A DNA stretch of 64,000 bases from positions 74,017 to 138,016 of the forward strand of contig JAEWMB010000022.1 in assembly GCA_023457255.1 (NCBI GenBank), read 5' to 3'. Below, piece by piece: positions 36,551-43,538 of the stretch. Numbering within the stretch: the stretch's first letter is position 1; each line of letters begins with the position of its first letter. Both the position numbers and the translations under genes were made by a program. Source of the DNA: Bacillota bacterium. GTDB lineage: Bacteria > Bacillota > Clostridia > Lachnospirales > Lachnospiraceae. Below the pieces are notes generated by a model. The model saw only the letters and a program-made list of their open reading frames with translations, was not told the origin of the DNA and did no database searches.

Positions 36551-37765
36551 ATGCTAATTGTAAAGAAATTCGGTGGTACTTCTGTTGGGAGCAAAGAGAG
36601 AATAGTAAATGTCGCAAAGCGATGCATAGATGATTATAAAAAAGGTCACGATGTAGTAGTGGTTTTATCTGCCATGGGAAAAAAGACAGATGAACTGATT
36701 GCACAAGCAAGAGACATCAATCCAAATCCACAGAAGCGTGAGTTAGATATGCTGTTAACAGTAGGAGAGCAGACCTCGGTAGCTCTTATGGCAATGGCAA
36801 TGGATGCTCTCGGTGTTCCTGCGGTATCATTGAATGCATTTCAAGTGGCAATGCACACGACCTCCACCTATGGAAATGCCCGCCTAAAGCACATTGATAC
36901 GGAAAGAATCCGCAATGAGCTTGATGCAAAGCGAATTGTAATTGTTACTGGATTTCAAGGAATTGATAAGTATGATAACTATGCTACACTCGGACGTGGG
37001 GGCTCGGATACGACGGCGGTAGCTCTTGCAGCAGCGCTTAAGGCGGATTCCTGCGAAATTTATACCGATGTAGAAGGGGTTTATACTGCTGATCCAAGAT
37101 ATGTTAAGAATGCCAGAAAGCTTAAAGAAATTACTTATGATGAGATGCTTGATTTAGCGTCTCTTGGTGCAGGTGTACTTCATAACAGATCCGTGGAAAT
37201 GGCTAAAAAGTATGGAGTACGGCTTGTTGTGCGTTCCAGCTTGAATACATCGGAAGGGACCATTGTTAAGGAGGAGGCAAAAATGGAAGAAATGTTAGTA
37301 AGCGGCGTAGCAGGAGATAAAAATACAGCCCGTATCTCGGTCATAGGGTTACAGGATAATCCGGGAGTAACATTTAAGCTCTTTCAGCATTTGGCAAACC
37401 ATAATATCAATGTTGATATTATATTACAGTCGGTGGCTCGCGAAGGAACCAAGGATGTAAGTTTTACCGTAGCAGAAGATGTCGTAGACGAAGCGTTAGA
37501 GGTTATGAAACGTCATAAGAATACCAGTCTTTCCTGTGATTATATCGAAGTGGAGACAGCAGTAGCCAAAGTTTCTGTTGTCGGTGCCGGAATGATGAGT
37601 AACCCTGGAGTAGCGGCAAAGATGTTTGAAGCATTATATGATATCGGGGTTACGATCAAAATGATAGCAACCTCTGAAATACGGATTACTGTGTTAATTG
37701 ACGAAGCGTATACAGAGCAGGCAATCAAAGCAGTTCATGATAAATTCATATTAGGCGAAGCTTAA
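36551..37765 (+). CDS. lysC: Aspartate kinase
   Basis: Phosphorylates aspartate, the first step towards lysine, threonine and methionine. The 404-aa protein has the family motif KFGGTS (6-11), the conserved GRGGSDTTA segment (~154-162) for substrate and ATP binding, and two C-terminal ACT domains (~265-400) that usually bind the feedback amino acid. It is monofunctional, not fused to homoserine dehydrogenase. TTAGGAGG precedes the ATG. It lies 116 bp after the ApgM gene and is followed by a strong terminator, closing the aspartate-pathway cluster. The feedback amino acid cannot be predicted by eye. Confidence 0.95.
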   Translation: MLIVKKFGGTSVGSKERIVNVAKRCIDDYKKGHDVVVVLSAMGKKTDELIAQARDINPNPQKRELDMLLTVGEQTSVALMAMAMDALGVPAVSLNAFQVAMHTTSTYGNARLKHIDTERIRNELDAKRIVIVTGFQGIDKYDNYATLGRGGSDTTAVALAAALKADSCEIYTDVEGVYTADPRYVKNARKLKEITYDEMLDLASLGAGVLHNRSVEMAKKYGVRLVVRSSLNTSEGTIVKEEAKMEEMLVSGVAGDKNTARISVIGLQDNPGVTFKLFQHLANHNINVDIILQSVAREGTKDVSFTVAEDVVDEALEVMKRHKNTSLSCDYIEVETAVAKVSVVGAGMMSNPGVAAKMFEALYDIGVTIKMIATSEIRITVLIDEAYTEQAIKAVHDKFILGEA

Positions 37766-37773
37766 AAAATAGG

Positions 37774-37863
37774 AAGCATCGTAAGTATTAGCAATTTCAT
37801 CGAAGGGATGTAATTAAAGAAGATTGCATCTCTTAAGTGAAAAGATACTTATGATGCTTTTTT
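37774..37863 (+). terminator. Terminator after aspartate kinase
   Basis: Long stem pairing AAGCATCGTAAGTAT (37774-37788) with ATACTTATGATGCTT (37845-37859), with an internal GATGTAAT / ATTGCATC hairpin, followed by a T-run. Confidence 0.8.
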
Positions 37864-37893
37864 AGAAAATCCGTCTAAACACAAGTAAGACCC

Positions 37894-37923
37894 TTGACAA
37901 AGAATAGGAATTCATTATATGAT
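37894..37923 (+). promoter_or_regulatory. Predicted promoter of prfC
   Basis: TTGACA (37894-37899), 18-bp spacer, TATGAT (37918-37923), about 75 bases ahead of the GTG start. Confidence 0.55.
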
Positions 37924-37997
37924 TAAGTGGTTTTGTAAAAATGTTCGAAAATTACAATTAAAATAGAATGCTGTAATCATTGGATGGAGGACTAGCC

Positions 37998-39590
37998 GTG
38001 ACAAATCATGTTAAGGAAATAAAGAAGAGAAGAACGTTTGCAATCATTTCTCACCCGGATGCCGGTAAGACGACATTAACGGAGAAATTACTTTTATACG
38101 GAGGAGCCATTAATTTGGCTGGTTCTGTCAAGGGTAAGAAAACAGCAAAACATGCGGTGTCTGACTGGATGGAAATCGAGAAGGAGCGTGGTATTTCCGT
38201 TACCTCCTCCGTAATGCAGTTTAATTATGGTGATTATTGCATTAATATTCTTGATACACCGGGACATCAGGATTTCTCTGAAGATACGTACCGGACCTTG
38301 ATGGCAGCAGACTCTGCAGTCATGGTAATTGATGCTTCAAAGGGTGTTGAGAATCAAACGAAAAAATTGTTTAAGGTATGTGTTATGAGGCACATTCCAA
38401 TCTTCACTTTTATCAATAAGATGGACCGAGAAGCCAGAGATACGTTTGAATTATTAGATGATATTGAAACTGTTCTTGGGATTAAGACTTGTCCTGTGAA
38501 CTGGCCAATTGGTTCCGGAAAAGAATTTAAGGGTGTTTATGACAGAAGCACACAGACAATCAGCAAATTCTTTGCTGCTAATAACGGTATGAAGGAAGTG
38601 GAGACGGTAGAAGTTACCATAGGTGATCCTAGTCTGGATGATTTAATAGGAAAAGACCGCCATGACATTCTTTCAGAGGAAATTGAGTTATTAGATGGGG
38701 CAAGTGCAGAATTTGATCAGGAATTGGTGAATAAAGGGGAATTAACACCGGTGTTTTTTGGCTCCGCATTAACTAATTTTGGTGTTGAGACATTTTTAGA
38801 GCACTTTTTAGCCATGACGACTTCCCCGCTTTCTAGAGTTTCTAATACGGGAGAAATCGATCCATTAACAAGTGATTTCTCAGCCTTTGTATTTAAAATA
38901 CAGGCAAATATGAACAAAGCCCATCGTGACCGTATTGCATTTATGCGTATTTGTTCGGGTAAGTTTGATGCAAATAAAGAAGTTTATCATGTGCAAGGTA
39001 GTAAGAAGCTGCGGCTTTCACAACCGCAGCAGCTTATGGCTCAAGAGAGAAAAATCTTAGAGGAAGCGTATGCAGGTGATATCATAGGTGTATTCGATCC
39101 TGGTATTTTTTCTATTGGGGATACCTTATGCATGCCTGGCGAGAAATTTGAATATGAAGGAATACCTACCTTTGCACCAGAACATTTTGCAAAAGTTCGT
39201 CAGGTTGATACGATGAAGAGAAAGCAGTTTATTAAGGGTATTACGCAGATTGCGCAAGAAGGTGCAATTCAGATATTCCAGGAGTTTAATACCGGTATGG
39301 AGGAAATCATTGTAGGGGTTGTAGGGGTTCTTCAGTTTGATGTGCTTAAATTCCGTCTTGAGTCGGAATATGGTGTTGAAATTCGTATGGAACAACTTCC
39401 TTACGAACATATCCGTTGGGTAGAAAATAAGGACATTGATGTATCTAGTTTAAGCCTTACTTCAGATACAAAGCGTATCAAGAATATGAAGGGAAGCCCG
39501 CTTCTCCTCTTTGTTCATGCTTGGAGTATCAATACGGTACTTGATCGCAATAAGGGCTTAAAGCTTTCTGAATTTGGTCATGACAATTGA
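37998..39590 (+). CDS. prfC: Peptide chain release factor 3
   Basis: Translational GTPase that recycles release factors 1 and 2 from the ribosome after peptide release. The 530-aa protein has G1 HPDAGKTT (19-26), G3 DTPGH (86-90) and G4 NKMD (140-143), followed by the EF-G-like domain II and a C-terminal domain. Its length is normal for RF3. The start is GTG at 37998, set by GGATGGAGG at 37982-37990; the TTG at 37980 would start before this ribosome site. It is probably monocistronic: its own promoter precedes it and a terminator follows at 39714. Nothing links it to its neighbours. Confidence 0.96.
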   Translation: MTNHVKEIKKRRTFAIISHPDAGKTTLTEKLLLYGGAINLAGSVKGKKTAKHAVSDWMEIEKERGISVTSSVMQFNYGDYCINILDTPGHQDFSEDTYRTLMAADSAVMVIDASKGVENQTKKLFKVCVMRHIPIFTFINKMDREARDTFELLDDIETVLGIKTCPVNWPIGSGKEFKGVYDRSTQTISKFFAANNGMKEVETVEVTIGDPSLDDLIGKDRHDILSEEIELLDGASAEFDQELVNKGELTPVFFGSALTNFGVETFLEHFLAMTTSPLSRVSNTGEIDPLTSDFSAFVFKIQANMNKAHRDRIAFMRICSGKFDANKEVYHVQGSKKLRLSQPQQLMAQERKILEEAYAGDIIGVFDPGIFSIGDTLCMPGEKFEYEGIPTFAPEHFAKVRQVDTMKRKQFIKGITQIAQEGAIQIFQEFNTGMEEIIVGVVGVLQFDVLKFRLESEYGVEIRMEQLPYEHIRWVENKDIDVSSLSLTSDTKRIKNMKGSPLLLFVHAWSINTVLDRNKGLKLSEFGHDN

Positions 39591-39713
39591 AGCGAAAAGA
39601 GAATAATCTATATTTAAATAATTATGAGATGGAATGAAAATGGTAACCTATTTCAAAACTTAGCTGGTAAAGATTTTTATTATAAGTTTAAATCTCATAG
39701 AACTTGGATAATT

Positions 39714-39749
39714 AGTTCGGAATAGTGTTATATTATTCCGAACTTTTTT
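39714..39749 (+). terminator. Terminator after prfC
   Basis: Stem AGTTCGGAATA (39714-39724) / TATTCCGAACT (39734-39744) followed by six T. Confidence 0.9.
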
Positions 39750-39934
39750 CTTTTTATCAGAAGTAGCCTTCAATTTTCTATAGAGAAAAGTTCTTCAAGA
39801 GAGGATAACTTTTTATAAAAGGGATTCCAATAAATGGTTATGATACTCCTTGGAACTATTACAAAGCAGTATCGTCTAATTTACAGAGAGAATAGGAATA
39901 TAAAATAGAAATGAGAAATATAGGCGGAGGAACT
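39750..39934. other. Upstream region of the DHHW-like gene
   Basis: AT-rich DNA between the prfC terminator and the next gene. No clear promoter or structured element was seen apart from the ribosome site GGCGGAGG at 39923-39930. Confidence 0.45.
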
Positions 39935-40882
39935 ATGATGAAAAAAAAGGGCATCCTGGGGATAACGATTATTTGTTTACTATGCCTTTTCGTAAGTCTT
40001 GCAGTGCTGATAAAGAAGGATAATAAAAAAAAGGAAGAACCATTAGTTGCAGGGGAAGTTGGGGAAAACGGGCTGTTTACAGCGGGAGACTATTATATCT
40101 TGAAAATGGAGAAGTATGAGGAAAAATACTCTTACCAGATGAGTAAGAAGCTGAATGAAATCACAAGTTTATACTTAAATGAGAATATGAAAAAATACTA
40201 TTCCATCGTACCCGATAAAAGCTATTTTGTTGAAAATGATGTTTATCCGAAAGAAAATTATGATTCTATGCTTGCGATTCTTAAGGAAGAAGTAAAAGGA
40301 ATTGAATATGCTGATTTATTTGATACGCTGAGTATCTATGATTATTATAAGACAGACCTGCACTGGAAACAGGAAAATTTATTTCCGGTGGTAAATAAGC
40401 TTGGTAAAGCTATGAATTTCAAGATAGATGCAAAGAACTTTAAAGAACATACCGTTGAAGGATACTATGGAGTTTATAAGGGGTATGGAATTGATGCGAA
40501 CTCAGAGACTTTAACTTATCTGACAAATGACTATACTCAAAATGCCTTAGTTTCTGTTTATGAGGTGGCGGAGCAAACCGGTGTTTATTTTACTGATGCC
40601 TTTAAAACCGATGTTTGGTACAACGTATTTTTGTCCGGACCTAATCCGTTAGTAACGATAGAAAATCCAGCTGTTACAAATGGAAGAGAACTTATTATCT
40701 TCGGAGACTCTTTTACAAGCAGCCTTGCACCGCTTCTTTTAGAAGCGTATCAAAAAATTACATTAATTGATCTTCGATTCGTTGCCGCACAGTACCTGGG
40801 TGAGGTTATGGAGTTTACAGATCAGGACATTTTATTTTTATATAGCACTCAGGTTGTAAATCGCAGCGCTATGTTAAGATAG
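39935..40882 (+). CDS. DHHW/SGNH-like membrane-anchored protein
   Basis: Predicted extracytoplasmic protein of 315 aa with one N-terminal membrane segment (~5-25) and a charged stalk. The body resembles the DHHW family, related to the AlgX/SGNH acyltransferase-esterase fold: KTDLHW at 139-144 corresponds to the family's D-H-H-W motif with Leu142 in place of the first His, and GDSF at 257-260 supplies a candidate Ser259 nucleophile. Such proteins are linked to acylation of cell-surface polysaccharides; the substrate here is unknown. The start at 39935 follows GGCGGAGG. It stands alone between a terminator and the sigma-factor gene. Confidence 0.7.
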   Translation: MMKKKGILGITIICLLCLFVSLAVLIKKDNKKKEEPLVAGEVGENGLFTAGDYYILKMEKYEEKYSYQMSKKLNEITSLYLNENMKKYYSIVPDKSYFVENDVYPKENYDSMLAILKEEVKGIEYADLFDTLSIYDYYKTDLHWKQENLFPVVNKLGKAMNFKIDAKNFKEHTVEGYYGVYKGYGIDANSETLTYLTNDYTQNALVSVYEVAEQTGVYFTDAFKTDVWYNVFLSGPNPLVTIENPAVTNGRELIIFGDSFTSSLAPLLLEAYQKITLIDLRFVAAQYLGEVMEFTDQDILFLYSTQVVNRSAMLR

Positions 40883-40994
40883 TTTAAGGTATCCAAGGAA
40901 GAAGCGGCAGAATCTTGCCTTATGGCACTGCTTAGGGTATATGATTGAAACAAAAAGGTTTCAACCATAGGTTTACGGTGCAATAAATTCACCT

Positions 40995-41038
40995 CTTATA
41001 AGAAGTTGCTTCGTAGCTTCTTATAAGTTATACTATAG
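40995..41038 (+). repeat. Palindromic repeat element copy 1
   Basis: Hairpin CTTATAAGAAG (40995-41005) / CTTCTTATAAG (41017-41027) with a TTCG-containing loop. The right half and the next 11 bases (41010-41038) match the reverse complement of 55790-55818 in all but about four positions, extending beyond the stem, so this is a shared repeat and not just a chance hairpin. ACGGTGCA lies ~20 bases upstream of it, and the same octamer flanks the 55.8-kb copy. Confidence 0.5.
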
Positions 41039-41090
41039 AATAGATTTACGGAGGCAGTTTCGTAAAAATATTGTATGGGGGGAAGGCAGG

Positions 41091-41600
41091 ATGCAGACCG
41101 AGAATGGCTATGAGATAGAAGCTCTCATGAGAACCTACGGTAATGATGTACTTCGAACAGCGTATATGTATGTGAAAGATCTTCATATAGCAGAGGATAT
41201 CTTTCAAGATGTATTTATTAAAGTAAATAATCATCTACATACATTTCAGGGGAATAGCAGCATTAAAACTTGGATTTTAAGAATTACAATCAATACCTGC
41301 AAAGATTATTTAAAGAGTGCATACCATAGAAAAATGGTTCCGATGGAGGAATTTATAGAAGACTCCATTGTGTCAGAGGGTGAGTTTGATGCGGTAGAGC
41401 GAGAAGAAACCATTCAAACGGTAAAGGATGCTGTAATGGCTTTGCCGGAACACTACCGTTTGGTTATCCTTTGTGTATATTATGATGAACTCAGTATGGA
41501 AGAAGCAGCAAAAGCATTAGAATTGCCGATTGGAACCATAAAAAGCCGCCTGGCACGGGCAAAAGAAAAATTAAAGGAATTCATGGAAGGGAGGATATAG
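41091..41600 (+). CDS. ECF-type RNA polymerase sigma factor
   Basis: Alternative sigma factor of 169 aa with only regions 2 and 4. Region 2 (~10-80) includes AEDIFQDVFIKV, the core-binding and -10 recognition helices. Region 4 (~110-165) includes the helix-turn-helix SMEEAAKALELPIGTIKSRLARAKEKL. This is the standard ECF/SigW-like layout. A purine-rich GGGGGGAAGGCAGG precedes the ATG. The next gene starts one base after its stop and encodes a single-pass membrane protein that is likely its anti-sigma factor. Target promoters cannot be predicted here. Confidence 0.92.
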   Translation: MQTENGYEIEALMRTYGNDVLRTAYMYVKDLHIAEDIFQDVFIKVNNHLHTFQGNSSIKTWILRITINTCKDYLKSAYHRKMVPMEEFIEDSIVSEGEFDAVEREETIQTVKDAVMALPEHYRLVILCVYYDELSMEEAAKALELPIGTIKSRLARAKEKLKEFMEGRI

Positions 41601-41601
41601 T

Positions 41602-42684
41602 ATGAAAAAGAATAGAGAAAAAGAAAATAATACTATGGATCAATCTGATTTTATATCAGACCCTTTCCTGGATTCGCTAAAAAAGAAAGTAGACGAATCA
41701 TTAGAGTCAGAGAATATTACGGTGAGTGAGGATTTAATCCGGTCCACTCTAAGGGCTATTGAAATAAAGAAAGAAACAGTATTTCATGAGAATAACAGTG
41801 TAGCTGCAAAGGAAAAAATAGCAGGTGCTAAAGAGGAAAAACAACCGGTATCCATAGATGAACTCAAAGAAGAAAAACAAAAGAAACAGGACAAAAATAA
41901 AAGAAAAGTTATAAAGTATATAGGAACATGGGGAACTGTAGTTGCTGCGAGTATAATTATCTGTTATTTGGGAAGCCAGAGTTTATTTTCGTATTTTATA
42001 GAAGGGAAATTTGCATCTAAAAAAGACTCCGGTTCGGGTGCTTCTAATACGAGCAGTGAGACAAGTTTTGATTCTATATATATGGAGGATGCTAGTCCTA
42101 AGAGCCCTGAACAAGCGGCAAATGAGGCTGCTGTTTTAGAAAATGAGGCTTCGGATGAAAAGCAGAGTCTTCCGGAAGAGCTAAGAAAAGATTTTACCGC
42201 AGATGATTTAAAAGATGGCACTGAGGAACAGGGGATAGGAGCGGAAGGAAAGACAACCGTAACGGTTCAGGATGCTTTAGTTAGTGATGCGGACATGGTA
42301 AAAGACAAACAAGAGAACGGTGCCAATCCAAATTCCGATGGAGTATCAAAGAAAGCATATGATTATGCTATGGAAGATATCGATACATGGGCTGATGACG
42401 GTACGAAATATGTTCATCTGGACGGCAGTGAGGAGGAGAAGAGTAAAAGTATTATGCTCCTTATGGCATCGGAGCATCTGCACCTGACAACAGAAGAACC
42501 TGCTCTTGCGATAACCAATATTATTTGTATTTCCTTGTCAGAGGAGGATGTGATTGTATATATTTTAAATAATACGGAAGCTCTAATTAAGACTTATGGG
42601 AAGGAAGGGATTGTAACCTCAACCTCTTATGAGGTGGATAAGGGTTATGATTTGATTCAAGGCATTGAGCGTATCATAAATTAA
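41602..42684 (+). CDS. Putative anti-sigma factor, single-pass membrane protein
   Basis: A 360-aa protein with a cytoplasmic N-terminal ~105 residues rich in Lys/Glu, one membrane segment at ~106-126 and a large extracytoplasmic acidic region (~135-280) followed by a folded C-terminal domain (~280-360). This topology and its place one base after an ECF sigma gene support an anti-sigma role. The Zn-binding H-x3-C-x2-C signature of ZAS anti-sigma factors is absent, so it belongs to another or unclassified group. GGGAGG lies before the ATG, inside the sigma gene's end. The signal sensed is unknown. A terminator follows. Confidence 0.72.
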   Translation: MKKNREKENNTMDQSDFISDPFLDSLKKKVDESLESENITVSEDLIRSTLRAIEIKKETVFHENNSVAAKEKIAGAKEEKQPVSIDELKEEKQKKQDKNKRKVIKYIGTWGTVVAASIIICYLGSQSLFSYFIEGKFASKKDSGSGASNTSSETSFDSIYMEDASPKSPEQAANEAAVLENEASDEKQSLPEELRKDFTADDLKDGTEEQGIGAEGKTTVTVQDALVSDADMVKDKQENGANPNSDGVSKKAYDYAMEDIDTWADDGTKYVHLDGSEEEKSKSIMLLMASEHLHLTTEEPALAITNIICISLSEEDVIVYILNNTEALIKTYGKEGIVTSTSYEVDKGYDLIQGIERIIN

Positions 42685-42717
42685 GATTGCTAAGAGATAA
42701 GAGAATGCATAATAAAA

Positions 42718-42768
42718 AGGGCTATAATGGTAAAGGCCAGAAATGGTTTTACCGTTATAGTCCTTTTC
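42718..42768 (+). terminator. Terminator after the sigma/anti-sigma pair
   Basis: Stem GGCTATAATGGTAAA (42719-42734 region) / TTTACCGTTATAGTCC (42748-42763) with one mismatch or wobble, followed by TTTTCTT. Confidence 0.85.
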
Positions 42769-42814
42769 TTATGTTGTGAGAGAACTTACTGTCTCCTGTG
42801 TATCCAAAATAGAA

Positions 42815-42845
42815 CTATCAGAGGCTGCGAAGCAGGTTCTGATAG
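42815..42845 (-). terminator. Terminator-like palindrome downstream of the minus-strand acidic protein
   Basis: CTATCAGA (42815-42822) pairs with TCTGATAG (42838-42845), with an inner CTGC/GCAG stem and GAA loop. On the minus strand it is followed by TTCTATTTT, so it may terminate the 42879-43172 gene. Its sequence is related to the repeat at 40995 and 55790. Confidence 0.5.
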
Positions 42846-42878
42846 AAGGTATATTTTTGTACTACAAGCCGGACAATA

Positions 42879-43172
42879 TTACTCCTTTGTAGTCCCTTCT
42901 TCAGAAGATTCTTCTGTAGATTTTTTGAGAGATTCTTCTTCAGTTGAAGATACAGCTTCTGCAGGTTCCCCTGTAATGTTGATAGAAACATATTCGCGGT
43001 TATCATTCGAGCCAGAAGAATCTGTCATGTCAAAATCATCTAGATCATCCTCTAAATCATCAAATTCATCCGGTGTTTCTTTACAGACATATTTCTTGCA
43101 AAAATAATATGCACCACATGCAAGCGCACCAAGGGATACTACGCCCGCTACGAATTTAAAGAATTTTTTCAT
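42879..43172 (-). CDS. Small acidic single-pass membrane protein
   Basis: Not recognised as a named family. The 97-aa product has a basic start, one membrane segment at ~6-25, a Cys pair around 25-30 and a strongly acidic, Ser/Glu-rich tail. An excellent ribosome site GAAAGGAG precedes its ATG on the minus strand, which supports this frame over the 126-aa plus-strand frame across the same DNA. The N-terminus resembles the small YtxH-like membrane proteins of Firmicutes, but the similarity is too short to rely on. It is transcribed against its neighbours and ends in a terminator-like palindrome. Confidence 0.7.
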   Translation of the reverse strand: MKKFFKFVAGVVSLGALACGAYYFCKKYVCKETPDEFDDLEDDLDDFDMTDSSGSNDNREYVSINITGEPAEAVSSTEEESLKKSTEESSEEGTTKE

Positions 43173-43414
43173 GGTAGAACTCCTTTCATTTACAAATATC
43201 AGTATCTGTCATTTCCTATGGTATTTATTCATTATAATGCGAATTCATGAAAAAAGAAAGTAAAAGTTCTATAAATAATAAATTATCCCATTCATGGGTT
43301 TACTTGGGTATATAATTTAATAATTATTACTAAAAAATACTCCTATTACAATACAAATAATGGTCTATATATACAAAAATTCACAAGTATATACATTGAC
43401 TATAATTGGGAATA

Positions 43415-43499
43415 AAGATAAGCTTATAGAGGCAGCCAAGTACATATTGCTGCGGGAGATTCGTTGTATCCAAACGAATAAGAGCATGGGACTTATCTT
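43415..43499 (+). ncRNA. Three-way-junction-like leader RNA upstream of a chemoreceptor
   Basis: By eye: closing stem AAGATAAG (43415-43422) / CTTATCTT (43492-43499), 8 bp and perfect; hairpin GCAGC (43432-43436) / GCTGC (43449-43453); hairpin ATTCGTT (43459-43465) / AACGAAT (43473-43479). Conserved features of c-di-GMP-I, purine, yybP-ykoY and SAM riboswitches are not seen. It ends nine bases before the leader hairpin of the chemoreceptor gene. Candidate structured leader of unknown class. Confidence 0.5.
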
Positions 43500-43507
43500 G
43501 ATTTATA

Positions 43508-43533
43508 TGCGCGCTGTGGCACGCGGATAGGAG
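43508..43533 (+). promoter_or_regulatory. Leader hairpin plus Shine-Dalgarno, chemoreceptor gene
   Basis: TGCGCGC (43508-43514) pairs with GCACGCG (43519-43525), one mismatch, across TGTG and runs into GATAGGAG ahead of the ATG at 43539. Confidence 0.6.
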
Positions 43534-43538
43534 TTAAT

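Larger units (their letters stand above)
43173..43538. other. Divergent intergenic region with structured chemoreceptor leader
   Basis: Between the minus-strand acidic protein gene and the chemoreceptor gene. A TATAAT at 43401-43406 and an overlapping TTGACT at 43396-43401 are candidate promoter elements. The last ~125 bases form the three-way-junction-like RNA and the leader hairpin described separately. Confidence 0.5.

Noticed and set aside
42727..43107. Plus-strand 126-aa open frame
   Set aside because: The minus-strand 97-aa gene over the same DNA has a strong ribosome site and a coherent membrane-protein design; this frame starts inside a terminator stem.
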